Shown here: positions 33,612 to 43,192 of the stretch, piece by piece
How the letters are laid out: every line of letters starts with the position of its first letter
Numbering within the stretch: position 1 is the first letter of the stretch
Source of the DNA: Actinomycetes bacterium
Lineage (GTDB): Bacteria; Actinomycetota; Acidimicrobiia; Acidimicrobiales; JAMCQF01
DNA: 52,901 nucleotides
NCBI GenBank assembly: GCA_021851885.1
Contig: JAJZBS010000009.1
Span: forward strand, 1 to 52,901
Reading direction: 5' to 3'
Made by a program: the position numbers and the translations under genes
The notes under the pieces: generated by a model
What the model was told of the DNA's origin: nothing
What the model saw: the letters and a program-made list of their open reading frames with translations, nothing else
Database searches by the model: none

Positions 33612-34430
33612 ATGGCGCTTGCGCTCCCGTCCTCGTTGTCCCCGTCGAAAGTCTCGGCTTTCAAGAGCTGCCCTTTGGCCTTCCGCTTCTCGGTGATCGA
33701 CAAGCTCCCGGAGCCGCCCTCCCCACACGCCGTCAAAGGAACGCTCGTCCACCGGGCGCTCGAGCTCTTCTACTGGTCTCGCGATCCTGGCCGCCGCACC
33801 CGCGACGACGCCATCGCCGACCTCCGCCAGGCGTGGCACGACCTGGCCGACGACCCTGAGATGGTGGCACTCGACCTCTCGGAGGAGGAGGCGTCGGCGT
33901 TCCTCACCGACGCGGAAGCCCTCGTCTTGCGGTACTTCGACGTCGAAGAACCCGACAGCGTGCGGCCCCTCGGCTTGGAGCTCGTCCTGGAGGCAGACAT
34001 CGGGCCGGTCCTGTTGCGCGGGATCATCGACCGGCTCGAGGTGACCCCATCGGGAGATCTCTTCGTCACCGACTACAAGACCGGGCGTTCCCCGTCCCAG
34101 TCCTACCAGCAGGCACGGCTCGACGGCGTCCAGATCTACGCCTACCTGTGCGCTCAGGTCCTCGGGCGTGCGCCCGCCAAGGTGCAGCTTCTCTACCTGC
34201 GCGACGGCGTCGCGATCACCGCCGACATATCCGAGCAGACACTGGCGAGCGTCGAGAAGAAGACCCTCGCCATATGGTCGGCCATCGAACGAGCGTGCCA
34301 GAACGACGACTTCCGCCCGCGGCCGTCGGCTCTTTGCGGATGGTGCAACTTCAAGGCCTTCTGCCCCGCCTTCGGCGGCGACCCCGCGATGGCTCGTGCT
34401 GCGGCGGGCGCAGGAACGATCGGCCTCTGA
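33612..34430 (+). CDS. RecB-like PD-(D/E)XK nuclease with Fe-S cysteines
   Basis: A 272-residue single-domain nuclease of the RecB/Cas4-like family, as in mycobacterial Rv2119. The nuclease core has GTLVHRALE (helix with conserved His), GIIDRLEV and the catalytic FVTDYKTGRS. One cysteine near the N terminus (FKSCPLAF) and three near the C terminus (CGWCNFKAFC) form the pattern of an Fe-S cluster seen in AddB and Cas4. No CRISPR system is present, so it is more likely a repair nuclease. Confidence 0.87.
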   Translation: MALALPSSLSPSKVSAFKSCPLAFRFSVIDKLPEPPSPHAVKGTLVHRALELFYWSRDPGRRTRDDAIADLRQAWHDLADDPEMVALDLSEEEASAFLTDAEALVLRYFDVEEPDSVRPLGLELVLEADIGPVLLRGIIDRLEVTPSGDLFVTDYKTGRSPSQSYQQARLDGVQIYAYLCAQVLGRAPAKVQLLYLRDGVAITADISEQTLASVEKKTLAIWSAIERACQNDDFRPRPSALCGWCNFKAFCPAFGGDPAMARAAAGAGTIGL

Positions 34431-34506
34431 CCCGCTGCCCGGCCGTGCCGACGTCGCCCGGCACCGCAGCGACCTCTGACGCCGCTTCGATTGCACCGGG
34501 GGGCCG

Positions 34507-35376
34507 TCACCCACCTGACGGCGCCCCGGTCCCTGTCGGTGCGCTGGAACCGCTCGCTGCAGCCGGGCCGGGCGACGTCGGAGAAGGACCTTCGAGGACG
34601 GTCACCTCGGACACCTTCCACCCGCTCCGACCGTCGGCCAGGTCGAGCACCACGCGCAGGACGTCCGCAGATGGAGTGGACATCTTGGCGTTGACGTAGG
34701 TCTGGTCGACCACTCCGTAGACGGACGCCGACGAACCGTCTGCCGTCTGGACGAACAGGGAACGCACCTGGCCCCGCGACGAGGCGAGGTTTGCTTCGAG
34801 CTGCTGGCGGATGGAAGAGCCGAAGAACTGCTTCGCCTGCTGGGCGAAACTCCCCGTCGCCTGATCTTCGATGCGGGCGAAGTCCGCGTCCACGGACTTC
34901 GCGTCGAAGTTCGTGAGGGCGAGCAGGAAAGAGCGCGCCGACGCGCGCGCTTGGCCTGCGGCGGCCTGGCGTGCGTTGAGCGACGACCAGGCACTCCCGA
35001 AGACGATGGAGGTCACCACACCGGCAACTGCGACGGCAGTGACGGCCCGCCGCCGCAAGCGGGCAAGACGGGGGACGCGTGCACCCTCCCCTCGACCGGC
35101 CGGAGCCGCCAGGCCGGGCGCGCCTGTGGTGGCTGCGGCGGCCCTCTCCCGGCCGTCGTGCGCACCGCGGCCCGCCGCCGTCGCGTCGGCTCCTTCTTCC
35201 ATCCCGGCATCCCGATCGGCGACCGCCACGCGGGCGGCTTGCGCACCAGCCGGTTCGCCATCTCTGTGCCCGCCTCCGGACCGGCGCCGCTTCGCGGGCT
35301 GCGTGGCGGCTCGCACGCGCTCCCGATCCGTACCGTCGCCCACCACCTGGACGCCCTGTGCCCCCCGAGTGCTCAT
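34507..35376 (-). CDS. Mce-associated membrane protein
   Basis: A 289-residue protein of the Mce-associated type. A long charged Ala/Arg-rich cytoplasmic N terminus precedes one transmembrane helix (AVTAVAVAGVVTSIVFGSAW, about 110-130). The external domain is homologous to Mas proteins: SFLLALTNFDAKSVDADFAR, then GEVRS-like and VYGVVDQTYVNAK. A Pro/Ser/Gly tail ends it. GGAGGGG lies just before ATG 35376. It is the last gene of the mce operon, about 90 bases after mceF, and may stabilise the transporter. Confidence 0.8.
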   Translation of the reverse strand: MSTRGAQGVQVVGDGTDRERVRAATQPAKRRRSGGGHRDGEPAGAQAARVAVADRDAGMEEGADATAAGRGAHDGRERAAAATTGAPGLAAPAGRGEGARVPRLARLRRRAVTAVAVAGVVTSIVFGSAWSSLNARQAAAGQARASARSFLLALTNFDAKSVDADFARIEDQATGSFAQQAKQFFGSSIRQQLEANLASSRGQVRSLFVQTADGSSASVYGVVDQTYVNAKMSTPSADVLRVVLDLADGRSGWKVSEVTVLEGPSPTSPGPAAASGSSAPTGTGAPSGG

Positions 35377-35466
35377 GGCCCCTCCTTGTGTCTCCGTCTT
35401 CGTTTGGGGAACGCCGGGCCGGGCGAATCCTGGCGGTCGAGAACGCCGGGCCGGCCACCTTGGCCT

Positions 35467-36798
35467 TCAGCGCCTGTAGTGCCGCCGGCGGGACCACCCG
35501 GCCCCGGCGCAGACCAGGACCACACCCGCAGCAGGCACCGAAGGGGACCAGGGGTCCGGAAGCGGACTGCGGACGTCGCCGGTCTGCAGGCCCCCGGGGG
35601 CCCCGGGGGGTGCCGGCGAGCCCCGCCCACGCACGACCGATGCCGACGCCGGGGCCGGCTCGACCCGGGAGCCCGGACCGGAGGGCCGGAAACCCGGCTG
35701 GGTTGCGGGCCCCACGCCGTTGCCGAGCTCGGTTGAGCAACCGGCCCCGGGAAGCGTCGGAGGCAAGCCTCGCGGCCGGGCGTAGGAGATCGACGACGGC
35801 TGCTGCGGTGGGAACAGCAGGCGCATGCGCAGCCACTCGACCTGCGAGGCGGCGGGCTGGCTCGCCGTCAGCTGCCTGCTCGGCCCGACCGGGGCGATCG
35901 CCGCGACCGGGCCGAAGAAGTCGTTCTCGTTGGCGAGACCGCTCGCCAGGTTCGCGAGGTTCGCCGGCTGGTCGAGGTTGGCCGTGATCCGGGCGGAGTC
36001 GTAGATGAGGCACGCGAGGTTGGGACCCTGGGACGCGACGAGCTGTCTCCCCAGGCTCGTCGCGTCGGCCCCCTCGGCAAGCAGCCGGACAAGGTCACCG
36101 CGATGGGCGGCGAGAACGTTGAGGAGGACCTGGGTGTTGGCCAGAGCCTGTTCGAGCTGTCGGCCTGAAGAGCTCACCGCGTCGAGGACTGGCGGGGCGT
36201 TGGAGAGAAGCTGCTCGAACTGGCGCTGGTAGTGCAGGAACTCCGCCGAGAACTGGGCCGAAGCGGAGACGATCGTGCGCATGTCACCTGCGCGACCGCG
36301 TACAGCCGTGGCGAGCTCCGCCAGGAGCTTGTTGAGCTCGCCGGGTCGGATCGCGTCGAGGAGATGCGTCGCCGTGGCGACGACTTGCGCCACCTGGACG
36401 GGCAGGCCGCCGGGCGCGACGGGAACAACTGCGCCCGAGTGCATGATGCGGCGGGTTGGCTTGCCCACCGGGGTGAGGTCGACGACCTGTTCGCCGAGAT
36501 CGTTGGCGATACCGATGCTGGCTTGGGCATCGGCGGGGACACGGACCCCAGGGTCGATCGACATTGCAATGCGAACCCCGCGGCGTGCCAGCCGCACCGA
36601 GGTGACTGACCCAACGTCGACGCCGTTCAGCCGGACGTCGAAGTTCGGGAACACCCCGGACGCATCCGGGAAGATCGCCGACAGCCGGGTCGGCGTGGCA
36701 AAAGGGTTCCCGAGCAGGTTCAAGACGCCGAAGGTCACGAGCACGATGCTCACGACGAGAAAAGCGACCACGTTCGCGACGATGCGCCTCGAGATCAT
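35467..36798 (-). CDS. mceF: MCE family protein, MceF position
   Basis: A 443-residue membrane-anchored MlaD-type subunit of a lipid importer. An N-terminal helix (ANVVAFLVVSIVLVTFGVLN) is followed by the MCE domain (LSAIFPDASGVFPNFDVRLN, GVDVGSVTSV, then GEQVVDLTPVG). A long helical tube region is followed by a Pro-rich tail and a late hydrophobic stretch (SVPAAGVVLVCAGAG) that may be a second anchor. ATG 36798 overlaps the mceE stop. Sixth mce gene in the operon. Confidence 0.9.
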   Translation of the reverse strand: MISRRIVANVVAFLVVSIVLVTFGVLNLLGNPFATPTRLSAIFPDASGVFPNFDVRLNGVDVGSVTSVRLARRGVRIAMSIDPGVRVPADAQASIGIANDLGEQVVDLTPVGKPTRRIMHSGAVVPVAPGGLPVQVAQVVATATHLLDAIRPGELNKLLAELATAVRGRAGDMRTIVSASAQFSAEFLHYQRQFEQLLSNAPPVLDAVSSSGRQLEQALANTQVLLNVLAAHRGDLVRLLAEGADATSLGRQLVASQGPNLACLIYDSARITANLDQPANLANLASGLANENDFFGPVAAIAPVGPSRQLTASQPAASQVEWLRMRLLFPPQQPSSISYARPRGLPPTLPGAGCSTELGNGVGPATQPGFRPSGPGSRVEPAPASASVVRGRGSPAPPGAPGGLQTGDVRSPLPDPWSPSVPAAGVVLVCAGAGWSRRRHYRR

Positions 36799-37856
36799 CC
36801 GCCACCTCCTCCCGCCGCGGCCGGCGGAGCTCCTGGCGCACACGTCGTTGCGGCATCAGAAGGGCTTGACCCGCCACCGGGGATGCCGCAGACAACCAGG
36901 TTGTTCAGTATCTGCAGGTACCCGTTCACGGTCGTGCTCGCCAGCGACGTGTTGTTTGCGGGTAGCCACCGGAGTAGGCCGGCCAGGTCCTGCTGGCGCG
37001 CCGCAACCTCGTCGACGACCACGGCCAGGCCGTGGATCGAGCTGGTGATCTCGGGAAATGACGACTCGAGGATCGCGCGCCCTTGCACCGACAGGTTGTC
37101 GAGAGCCTGGAGCAGCGACGTGAACCTGCCCGATTCGCGCGACAGGGTTGCGGTGGTTTGCGCGAGCAGAGCGAGCGACTGGGCGTCGGAGCGGGAGGCC
37201 GGCGCCATTGTTGTGCCCAGCGTGGCGAGGTTCCCGATGAGGCTGCGGATCTCCTGGGTGTGGTTCGCGTACCCGGTCACCACCGCGTCGAGCTCGCCGA
37301 TCAACGATCGCAAGGCAGGTGCCTGTCCACCGAAGCCCTGACCCCCGGCATCGATGATCGATGCGAACGACGATGCGTTGATGGCACCGAAGACCTCGGC
37401 CCCGGCGGAGACGAGCTGCTGGATCCCCGGCACCACTTCGGTCCGGGCGATGGTCGCGCCGTTGCGCAAGGACGGTCCATGGCCCGACGAAGGGATCAGC
37501 GCGATGTACTTCTGGCCGAGGATCGTCGTGCGCTTCAGCTCGGCGATGACATGGACGGGGACCCGCGCGCTGCGTCGGATCGTCATCGTGACCCGGGCGC
37601 GGGTCCCGTCGAGGGCGATGGAGGTCACGTTGCCGATCTGGATGTCGGCCATCTGGACAGGCGCACCCGAGACGAGGCCGCCGACGTCGGCGAAGACGGC
37701 GGATACCGACTCGGTCCCTCCGCTTCCGCCCGTGACGCCGCAACCGGCGAGCACGGCGGCGGTCGCCACGAGGGCAGCACCCATGGCCCGCAGACGTCGT
37801 CGCGCCCGTCGGCGCTGCGCAGCGCCCCGTGCCGCCGGCTGGTGCTGCCGTCTCAC
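36795..37856 (-). CDS. mceE: MCE family lipoprotein, MceE position
   Basis: A 353-residue MCE protein. A basic N terminus and hydrophobic signal end in the lipobox VLAGC (residue about 36), so it is a lipoprotein like mycobacterial MceE/LprK. The MCE domain has SAVFADVGGLVSGAPVQMAD and IGNVTSIALDG. The C-terminal helical part ends with a cysteine-containing loop and a Pro/Gly tail. GTG 37856 overlaps the mceD stop. Lipidation at this position matches the canonical mce order. Confidence 0.9.
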   Translation of the reverse strand: MRRQHQPAARGAAQRRRARRRLRAMGAALVATAAVLAGCGVTGGSGGTESVSAVFADVGGLVSGAPVQMADIQIGNVTSIALDGTRARVTMTIRRSARVPVHVIAELKRTTILGQKYIALIPSSGHGPSLRNGATIARTEVVPGIQQLVSAGAEVFGAINASSFASIIDAGGQGFGGQAPALRSLIGELDAVVTGYANHTQEIRSLIGNLATLGTTMAPASRSDAQSLALLAQTTATLSRESGRFTSLLQALDNLSVQGRAILESSFPEITSSIHGLAVVVDEVAARQQDLAGLLRWLPANNTSLASTTVNGYLQILNNLVVCGIPGGGSSPSDAATTCAPGAPPAAAGGGGG

Positions 37857-39511
37857 AGCCAGCTCCAGATGGCGTGGGCGGCCACGCCAAGGGCATGGGC
37901 GATCCCGCCGAGGAAGCCCCGGGCCGAGGGCCGGGAGCCCGTCGAGGCGCCCCCTGCGCCCAAGTGCGGCATCGGCCCGAGGAACAAGGCGGCCGGCGCT
38001 GTCAGCGACGGCGAGGTGACCGCAGAGGTGTCGTGAGCCTGGAGCCCGCCAACCAGCCCGCCAACCAGCCCGCCGCCGCCCGTGCTCGCCGGCGGCGAGC
38101 CACCCTGTCCGGGCGCGCCGGGGGCGCTGCCCTGGGCCGAGTTGGCCGGCGGCGCACCTGCGCCCGCCGCGAGCCCGGGGATCTCCGCAAGCCCCTGGTT
38201 GAGCATTGACTGGGCCGTCGGCGGCGGCGCGGCGGACCCCGGGGGCGGACTGGCCTGGGCCGGTGTCGAAGGCGGCGATGCCGCCGCGCCGGCGAGGCCG
38301 TCGAGGACCGTGGGAATGACCCCCATGATGGGGTCGAAGAACCCCGACGACGGATTTCCGCAGGTCTGCAAGGTCTGGAGCTGGTTCGCCGACAACCCGG
38401 TCGCGTGGTGGGCCAGGATCCTCCGGCACACACCGGCGAGGCGATCCCGGACGAGGCCCGCAACGTATGCACCCGTCACACCCGGTGGGAGCTGGTTGTT
38501 GAGGTTGATCCAGTTGTGCGACGGGTCGTAGGCGTGCTGGGCGGCGGAGAACAGGGCCTCTGCCGAAGCGAGGAGCTCGTCGACGTTGGCGACGTTGCGA
38601 TCCAGGGTTCGGCCGGCCGTCGTGATCGTCCCCACGTCCTGTTCCAGTGGCGTGAGGTTCGGCGAGAGCAGCTGGGCCAACTGGGTGCTCGCCGACGCGA
38701 GCTGGGTCACCGCCTGGCCGAGCTGGGCACCGTGGGACGCGAGCACCTGCGAGACCGTGTCGTAGTTGACGATGAGATCGCTGATCTGCGCCGTCCGTGC
38801 CCGCAAGGTTCCCGTGATGGCCGCCAGGGAGCCTTCGAGCTGGCCGAGGGTGTTGCCGTTGCGTGCGAGAAGTGCGAGCGTGCCCGCCGCCCCGTGGATG
38901 AGATTGTTGAGCGCCTCGCCCTGACCGCTGAGGTCCTGTGCGAGGTTCGTCACGAGGTCCCCGACGGCATGCGGGTCGAGCTGGCGCAAGCGCCGCTCGA
39001 GGTCCTTGAGCAGTTGCGATGTCGACACGGGCACAGAGGTGTGCCCTTCGGGTATCCGAGCGCCGCTCGCAAGGTGCGGCCCGCCCGAGAAGCCGGGCGA
39101 GAGCTGGACGTTGGGCTCGCCGAGCAGCTGCGGCGCGACGAGTGCCGCGTGCACATGGACCGGGAGGCGGACGGACCGGGACACTTCCATCCCCACGACG
39201 ACGCCGCCGATCCCCTCGTTGACCGAGGTGACGGTGCCGACCGGCACACCCAGAACATCGACAGCGGCTCCGGGAAACAGGCCGGGGGCCTGTGCGAAGA
39301 CGGCGCTGAGACGGTAGGAGCCGCCCGGACTGGCGACTGTCGCCGAGACGGCGGCGAGCGCTCCGGCGGCCACTGCGACGGCGATCACGACCCGCACGTG
39401 CTGCCGCACGGTGCTTCTCCGGCGGGTCTCGCCCATTGCGCCCGGCGCCGGTCGCCGCCGGCGGGTCGCCCAGCGGCCGCGGCGATCTGCCAGGGCGTGC
39501 ACCGCCGTCAC
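37853..39511 (-). CDS. mceD: MCE family protein, MceD position
   Basis: A 552-residue MCE protein, the longest of the set. The N-terminal helix (RVVIAVAVAAGALAAVSATV) is followed by the MCE domain (LSAVFAQAPGLFPGAAVDVL, GVPVGTVTSVN). The helical needle region is followed by a long Pro/Ala/Gly/Ser-rich tail of about 150 residues. A downstream ATG (MGETRR, about residue 26) is an alternative start. GTG 39511 overlaps the mceC stop. Confidence 0.9.
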   Translation of the reverse strand: MTAVHALADRRGRWATRRRRPAPGAMGETRRRSTVRQHVRVVIAVAVAAGALAAVSATVASPGGSYRLSAVFAQAPGLFPGAAVDVLGVPVGTVTSVNEGIGGVVVGMEVSRSVRLPVHVHAALVAPQLLGEPNVQLSPGFSGGPHLASGARIPEGHTSVPVSTSQLLKDLERRLRQLDPHAVGDLVTNLAQDLSGQGEALNNLIHGAAGTLALLARNGNTLGQLEGSLAAITGTLRARTAQISDLIVNYDTVSQVLASHGAQLGQAVTQLASASTQLAQLLSPNLTPLEQDVGTITTAGRTLDRNVANVDELLASAEALFSAAQHAYDPSHNWINLNNQLPPGVTGAYVAGLVRDRLAGVCRRILAHHATGLSANQLQTLQTCGNPSSGFFDPIMGVIPTVLDGLAGAAASPPSTPAQASPPPGSAAPPPTAQSMLNQGLAEIPGLAAGAGAPPANSAQGSAPGAPGQGGSPPASTGGGGLVGGLVGGLQAHDTSAVTSPSLTAPAALFLGPMPHLGAGGASTGSRPSARGFLGGIAHALGVAAHAIWSWL

Positions 39512-40752
39512 GGCGCCCCTCCGGCAACGGCACCGAACAGCGACGCGAGACCGTCGACACCGTCGTCGGGTGCCGAGCTCGCGGCGCCGGCTCCTCCGAC
39601 CGGCGCGTTCGGGCTCCCCCCGCTCGATCCCCCACCGGCGACGCCCTGCGCCGGGGCGCTTGACGCCGGCGGTGCGCTTGCACCGGGAAGCGGGCCTGTC
39701 TGCTGGTTACAGGCGAGGGGGTCCGGCCCGAGTGCAACGTTGAGCGCCTGGTCGAATGCGCCACACGGACCGAGAGCTCCGTAGCCACCGGACAGTCCAA
39801 CCGGGTTCGTGAAGATGTTGGCCCACGAGTTCGGCGTGTCCGCCGGGCCCGAGTACCCGATCGACGAGAACCCCCGGACTCCGCTTGCGAGGTAGGCCAC
39901 GCCCTGGGCAAGGTCGAGCTGATGAGCGGCCAGCACGTTGAGGGCGACGTGCAGGTTCTTGAGCAGGCTGTCGAGTTGTGGCTGGTTCCCGCCGATCAAC
40001 GACGAGGTCTGCGCGGCGACCGCTTCGGTGTTGTCGATCAGCGCGCCCAAGTCGCCACTGTGCTGCGCAAGCCCGTCCACAACGGTGGACAGGTTCGCGA
40101 TCATCGAGCTCAAGTCCGTCTCGCGCGATTGCAGCGTCGACGAGAGCGAATCCGCCGACTGGAGCAGCTGGCCGACTTCGCCCCGTCGCACGTCGACCGT
40201 CGTCGTCAGCTTGGCGAGACCGTCGATGATCTTGCCCACCTCGTCTTGCTTGCCCTTTGTCACAGCCGCAAGGTTCACGACGACGGAGTTGAGCGCGGCG
40301 ACGTCGCTCTCGTTTGCAAGCTTCCCCGCCGTGTTCTGGAGCTGGTAGACCTGGACGGGCACCGCCGTCGTGGTGATGAGGGCTCCCGGATGCAGTGGGT
40401 GGTGCCAACCGCTCATCGGTTGCAGTGTCACGTCGACGACGCCGAGAAGAGTCTCGACCTTCACCGCTGCGCTCGTCTGTGCGGGCAAGACGACCCCATG
40501 GTCGATGTTCAGGTCCATGACGACCCCGTTGCCGTCGAGCGTCACCGCTCCCACCGAGCCGACGGGTACACCGGCGACGAGGACCTTGGCACCCGGCCCG
40601 ATACCGGCCGCGTCGGCGAAGCGCGCGCGGATCGGATACGTCGACGAGAAGACGCTCCTGTTCAGCAAGAGGACCGCGCCGACGATGCCCGTCATGACAA
40701 GGAGGGCCACGAAGCCGATCTTGCGCGGGTCACGGTCGGTGAACGCCTTCAT
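39508..40752 (-). CDS. mceC: MCE family protein, MceC position
   Basis: A 414-residue MCE protein. A single N-terminal helix (IGFVALLVMTGIVGAVLLLN), MCE domain (YPIRARFADAAGIGPGAKVL, AGVPVGSVGAVTLDGN) and a helical region are followed by a Gly/Ala/Pro-rich tail. ATG 40752 overlaps the mceB stop (ATGA). Confidence 0.9.
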   Translation of the reverse strand: MKAFTDRDPRKIGFVALLVMTGIVGAVLLLNRSVFSSTYPIRARFADAAGIGPGAKVLVAGVPVGSVGAVTLDGNGVVMDLNIDHGVVLPAQTSAAVKVETLLGVVDVTLQPMSGWHHPLHPGALITTTAVPVQVYQLQNTAGKLANESDVAALNSVVVNLAAVTKGKQDEVGKIIDGLAKLTTTVDVRRGEVGQLLQSADSLSSTLQSRETDLSSMIANLSTVVDGLAQHSGDLGALIDNTEAVAAQTSSLIGGNQPQLDSLLKNLHVALNVLAAHQLDLAQGVAYLASGVRGFSSIGYSGPADTPNSWANIFTNPVGLSGGYGALGPCGAFDQALNVALGPDPLACNQQTGPLPGASAPPASSAPAQGVAGGGSSGGSPNAPVGGAGAASSAPDDGVDGLASLFGAVAGGAP

Positions 40753-41915
40753 GACCCGCGCGCTCCCGAGACGGCCTTGAGCATCCCCGTCACGGTCGGA
40801 GCCACGCTCTGCGGTGCCTGTTGCGAGCTCACCCCCGGAGCACGCCCGGTCGGTGGGGTGCCCCCGGGCCCGGTGCCGGCCGGCGGCTCCGATGGCATGT
40901 AGTAGGAGCACGCAGCTTCACCGGCGAGGCAGTTGTAGACCGTCTGGATCTGGAACCACTGGCCGTAGGCGGAGATGAGCGTGTACGGCGCGAGCCCGGC
41001 TCCAAGCGTCGCGAGACCCTTTTCGAGCGATTGGCGATTCGCCGCGATTGTCTGTGCGACCGTGCCGAGGCCCTGGATCGCGCCATCGAGGGCGTTGCGG
41101 TTGGTTCCGACGAGTGACGCGAACTCTCCGGCCACTTGCCCGAGGTTCGTCACGACGCCGTCGAGCAGGCTGTTCCGTGATGCGAGAGCGGAGGCGACAT
41201 TCTCGAGATTGGTGATCACCGACGCCAGGTCTGACCGGTGCGCCGCAAAGGCCGTCAGGACCTGATCAAGGCTGTCGATGACGGTCCCCTCTTCTTGGTC
41301 GAGGGAGCCGATGGTCTGCGAGACGACAGCGCCGCTGTTGATCAGCTGGTCGATCTGCGCGCCCTGGCTGTCGAGAGTCCCCGCGACGCTGCGAACGAAC
41401 GCATTGGCCTCAGTCGGGTTGATCGCGTCGAGGACAGGCCCGAGGGAGTTGAGGAGCGCGTTTACACTTGCCTCGCTGACACTGTCGGCGAGTGGGATGG
41501 TGCCTCCCGCCCGGATGACCGAGCCGGTCGAGGCCGGGTACAGGTAGACGTCCTTCTGGCCGAGAACATTCCTCCAGTGCAGGCCGACCTCGGTGCCACG
41601 ACGGAGGAGCACCTCGTTGTCAAGATCGAGGGCGATGAGCGCATGACCGCGCTGCAGGGCGATACTTCCCACCCGGCCGACGGTGACGCCGGCGATCTTC
41701 ACGGAGTCGCCGGAGTTGAGCCCGGTGACATCGGGGAGCTGCGCGTAGACGACGTGGCGCGCCTGGAAGAAGCTGAGATTGCCCACCTTGATCGCGAGGC
41801 CGACAAGAAGGACGAGGCAGACGGTGGCGAAAGCGGTGAACTTCCAAGCCGAAGAGGGCAGGCGGCCTCTCCAGGGAGCGCCCCGTCTCGGCACCTTCCT
41901 CGTTGCGACGTTCAT
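40749..41915 (-). CDS. mceB: MCE family protein, MceB position
   Basis: A 388-residue MCE protein. The N-terminal helix (FTAFATVCLVLLVGLAIKVG) precedes the MCE domain (VVYAQLPDVTGLNSGDSVKI, AGVTVGRVGSIALQ). A helical tube and a Pro-rich tail follow. Two cysteines near the C terminus (NCLAGEAACSYY) could pair. ATG 41915 overlaps the mceA stop. Confidence 0.9.
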   Translation of the reverse strand: MNVATRKVPRRGAPWRGRLPSSAWKFTAFATVCLVLLVGLAIKVGNLSFFQARHVVYAQLPDVTGLNSGDSVKIAGVTVGRVGSIALQRGHALIALDLDNEVLLRRGTEVGLHWRNVLGQKDVYLYPASTGSVIRAGGTIPLADSVSEASVNALLNSLGPVLDAINPTEANAFVRSVAGTLDSQGAQIDQLINSGAVVSQTIGSLDQEEGTVIDSLDQVLTAFAAHRSDLASVITNLENVASALASRNSLLDGVVTNLGQVAGEFASLVGTNRNALDGAIQGLGTVAQTIAANRQSLEKGLATLGAGLAPYTLISAYGQWFQIQTVYNCLAGEAACSYYMPSEPPAGTGPGGTPPTGRAPGVSSQQAPQSVAPTVTGMLKAVSGARGS

Positions 41916-43192
41916 GGTTGTCCCCCCACGAGCATCCCCAGATACCCACTGAGGCTCGTGCCCTGCGGAGTCGACGGCGATCCAATCGCCGCATACGCGT
42001 TGTTGACGAGCTGCTGGCCGGCGGCCCGGGAGGCCGCCAGGCTTGGAGGCGCGGGCGCTTGGATCGCCGCTCCGGCCACCTGGGCTTGCAGCGCGTCGAA
42101 GCGCGCGATCTGCGACGAGCAGTTGAACGGCGTCCCGGATCCAACCAGCGCTTGCTGAAGCGGCTCCAGGTACGAAAGCCCTGCCTGAGCCGGCGCGATC
42201 AGATTGCACACGAGTGCATTGACGTCGGAGAACATGACGAAGATCGAGAAGTCGCCAAACCTTGTCCCGTTGGGGAGCACCTCCGGGTTCACGCCATGGG
42301 CAAAGGTGTCGACATAGGTGTAGAGACCGTGGATGAGCGCGGCCACGTCCGACCGGTGGGCGACGAGGACCCGGGACACGTTCGCCCCATCGTTCAACAA
42401 GGTTTCGATGTTGGGCCTGTAATCCTGTATGAGAGTCGCGACGTCCTGGGCAAACGGCGCGAGGTTGTCGAGCAGCCTTTGATATTCGGCCACGGCATGG
42501 TTGAACGACGGCAGGAGGCGGTTCTCCTGGGTCGCGATCCCGTTGAGTGACGGTGCGGATTGCGCAAGAACGGCCGTGAAGGACGTCATGGAGCTCAGCA
42601 TGACGAGCTGGGACTGCAGGGTGCTGTCAAGCTCCGACGCGAGCTGAGCCCCGAGGCCGATCGAGCGAGCGATCTCGGGTCCGGCACCGGCACTCGCTTG
42701 ACCGACCTCGGTGACGATCGTCGCCACGTTTGCCGTGTTGACGGACTGAAGCAACGGTGCTGCTGCCGCGAACAGCTGCCCGAGGTTGTCCGACGTGGAC
42801 GTATGGGCGAAAACGCCGCCCGGCAGCAGCGCGGGGCCACCCCCGGGGGCGGTGACGTTGACTTCTTCGGCGCCAAAGAGGTTCTGCGGCTCGATCGTGG
42901 CGGTCGCATCGGCGGGCAGGTGCACCGACGGGGCGATCGCGACGGTGACGCGCGCGTGGATGCCGTCCAAGGTGAGCAACGTCACCCTCCCCACCTGTAC
43001 CCCGCGGTAGTCGACCTCGGAGCCGGCATGGAGCCCCTCACCGGCACGGGGGAACACACCGGACAGCTGGTAGTAGCCAGAGAAGTCACCGTTCGACAAC
43101 GCGATTGCCGTCACGGCAGCCGCGCACAGGACCATGCACATTCCCAGCGCAACAGCCCAGTGCGCCATGACGTGCCGACGTGACGGGCTCAT
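41912..43192 (-). CDS. mceA: MCE family protein, MceA position
   Basis: A 426-residue MCE protein, first of the six. The N-terminal helix (WAVALGMCMVLCAAAVTAIA) precedes the MCE domain (YYQLSGVFPRAGEGLHAGSE, VDYRGVQVGRVTLLTLDG). The helical region is long and no Pro-rich tail is present. ATG 43192 overlaps the stop of the YrbE-B gene (ATGA), so all six mce genes are translationally linked. Confidence 0.9.
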   Translation of the reverse strand: MSPSRRHVMAHWAVALGMCMVLCAAAVTAIALSNGDFSGYYQLSGVFPRAGEGLHAGSEVDYRGVQVGRVTLLTLDGIHARVTVAIAPSVHLPADATATIEPQNLFGAEEVNVTAPGGGPALLPGGVFAHTSTSDNLGQLFAAAAPLLQSVNTANVATIVTEVGQASAGAGPEIARSIGLGAQLASELDSTLQSQLVMLSSMTSFTAVLAQSAPSLNGIATQENRLLPSFNHAVAEYQRLLDNLAPFAQDVATLIQDYRPNIETLLNDGANVSRVLVAHRSDVAALIHGLYTYVDTFAHGVNPEVLPNGTRFGDFSIFVMFSDVNALVCNLIAPAQAGLSYLEPLQQALVGSGTPFNCSSQIARFDALQAQVAGAAIQAPAPPSLAASRAAGQQLVNNAYAAIGSPSTPQGTSLSGYLGMLVGGQP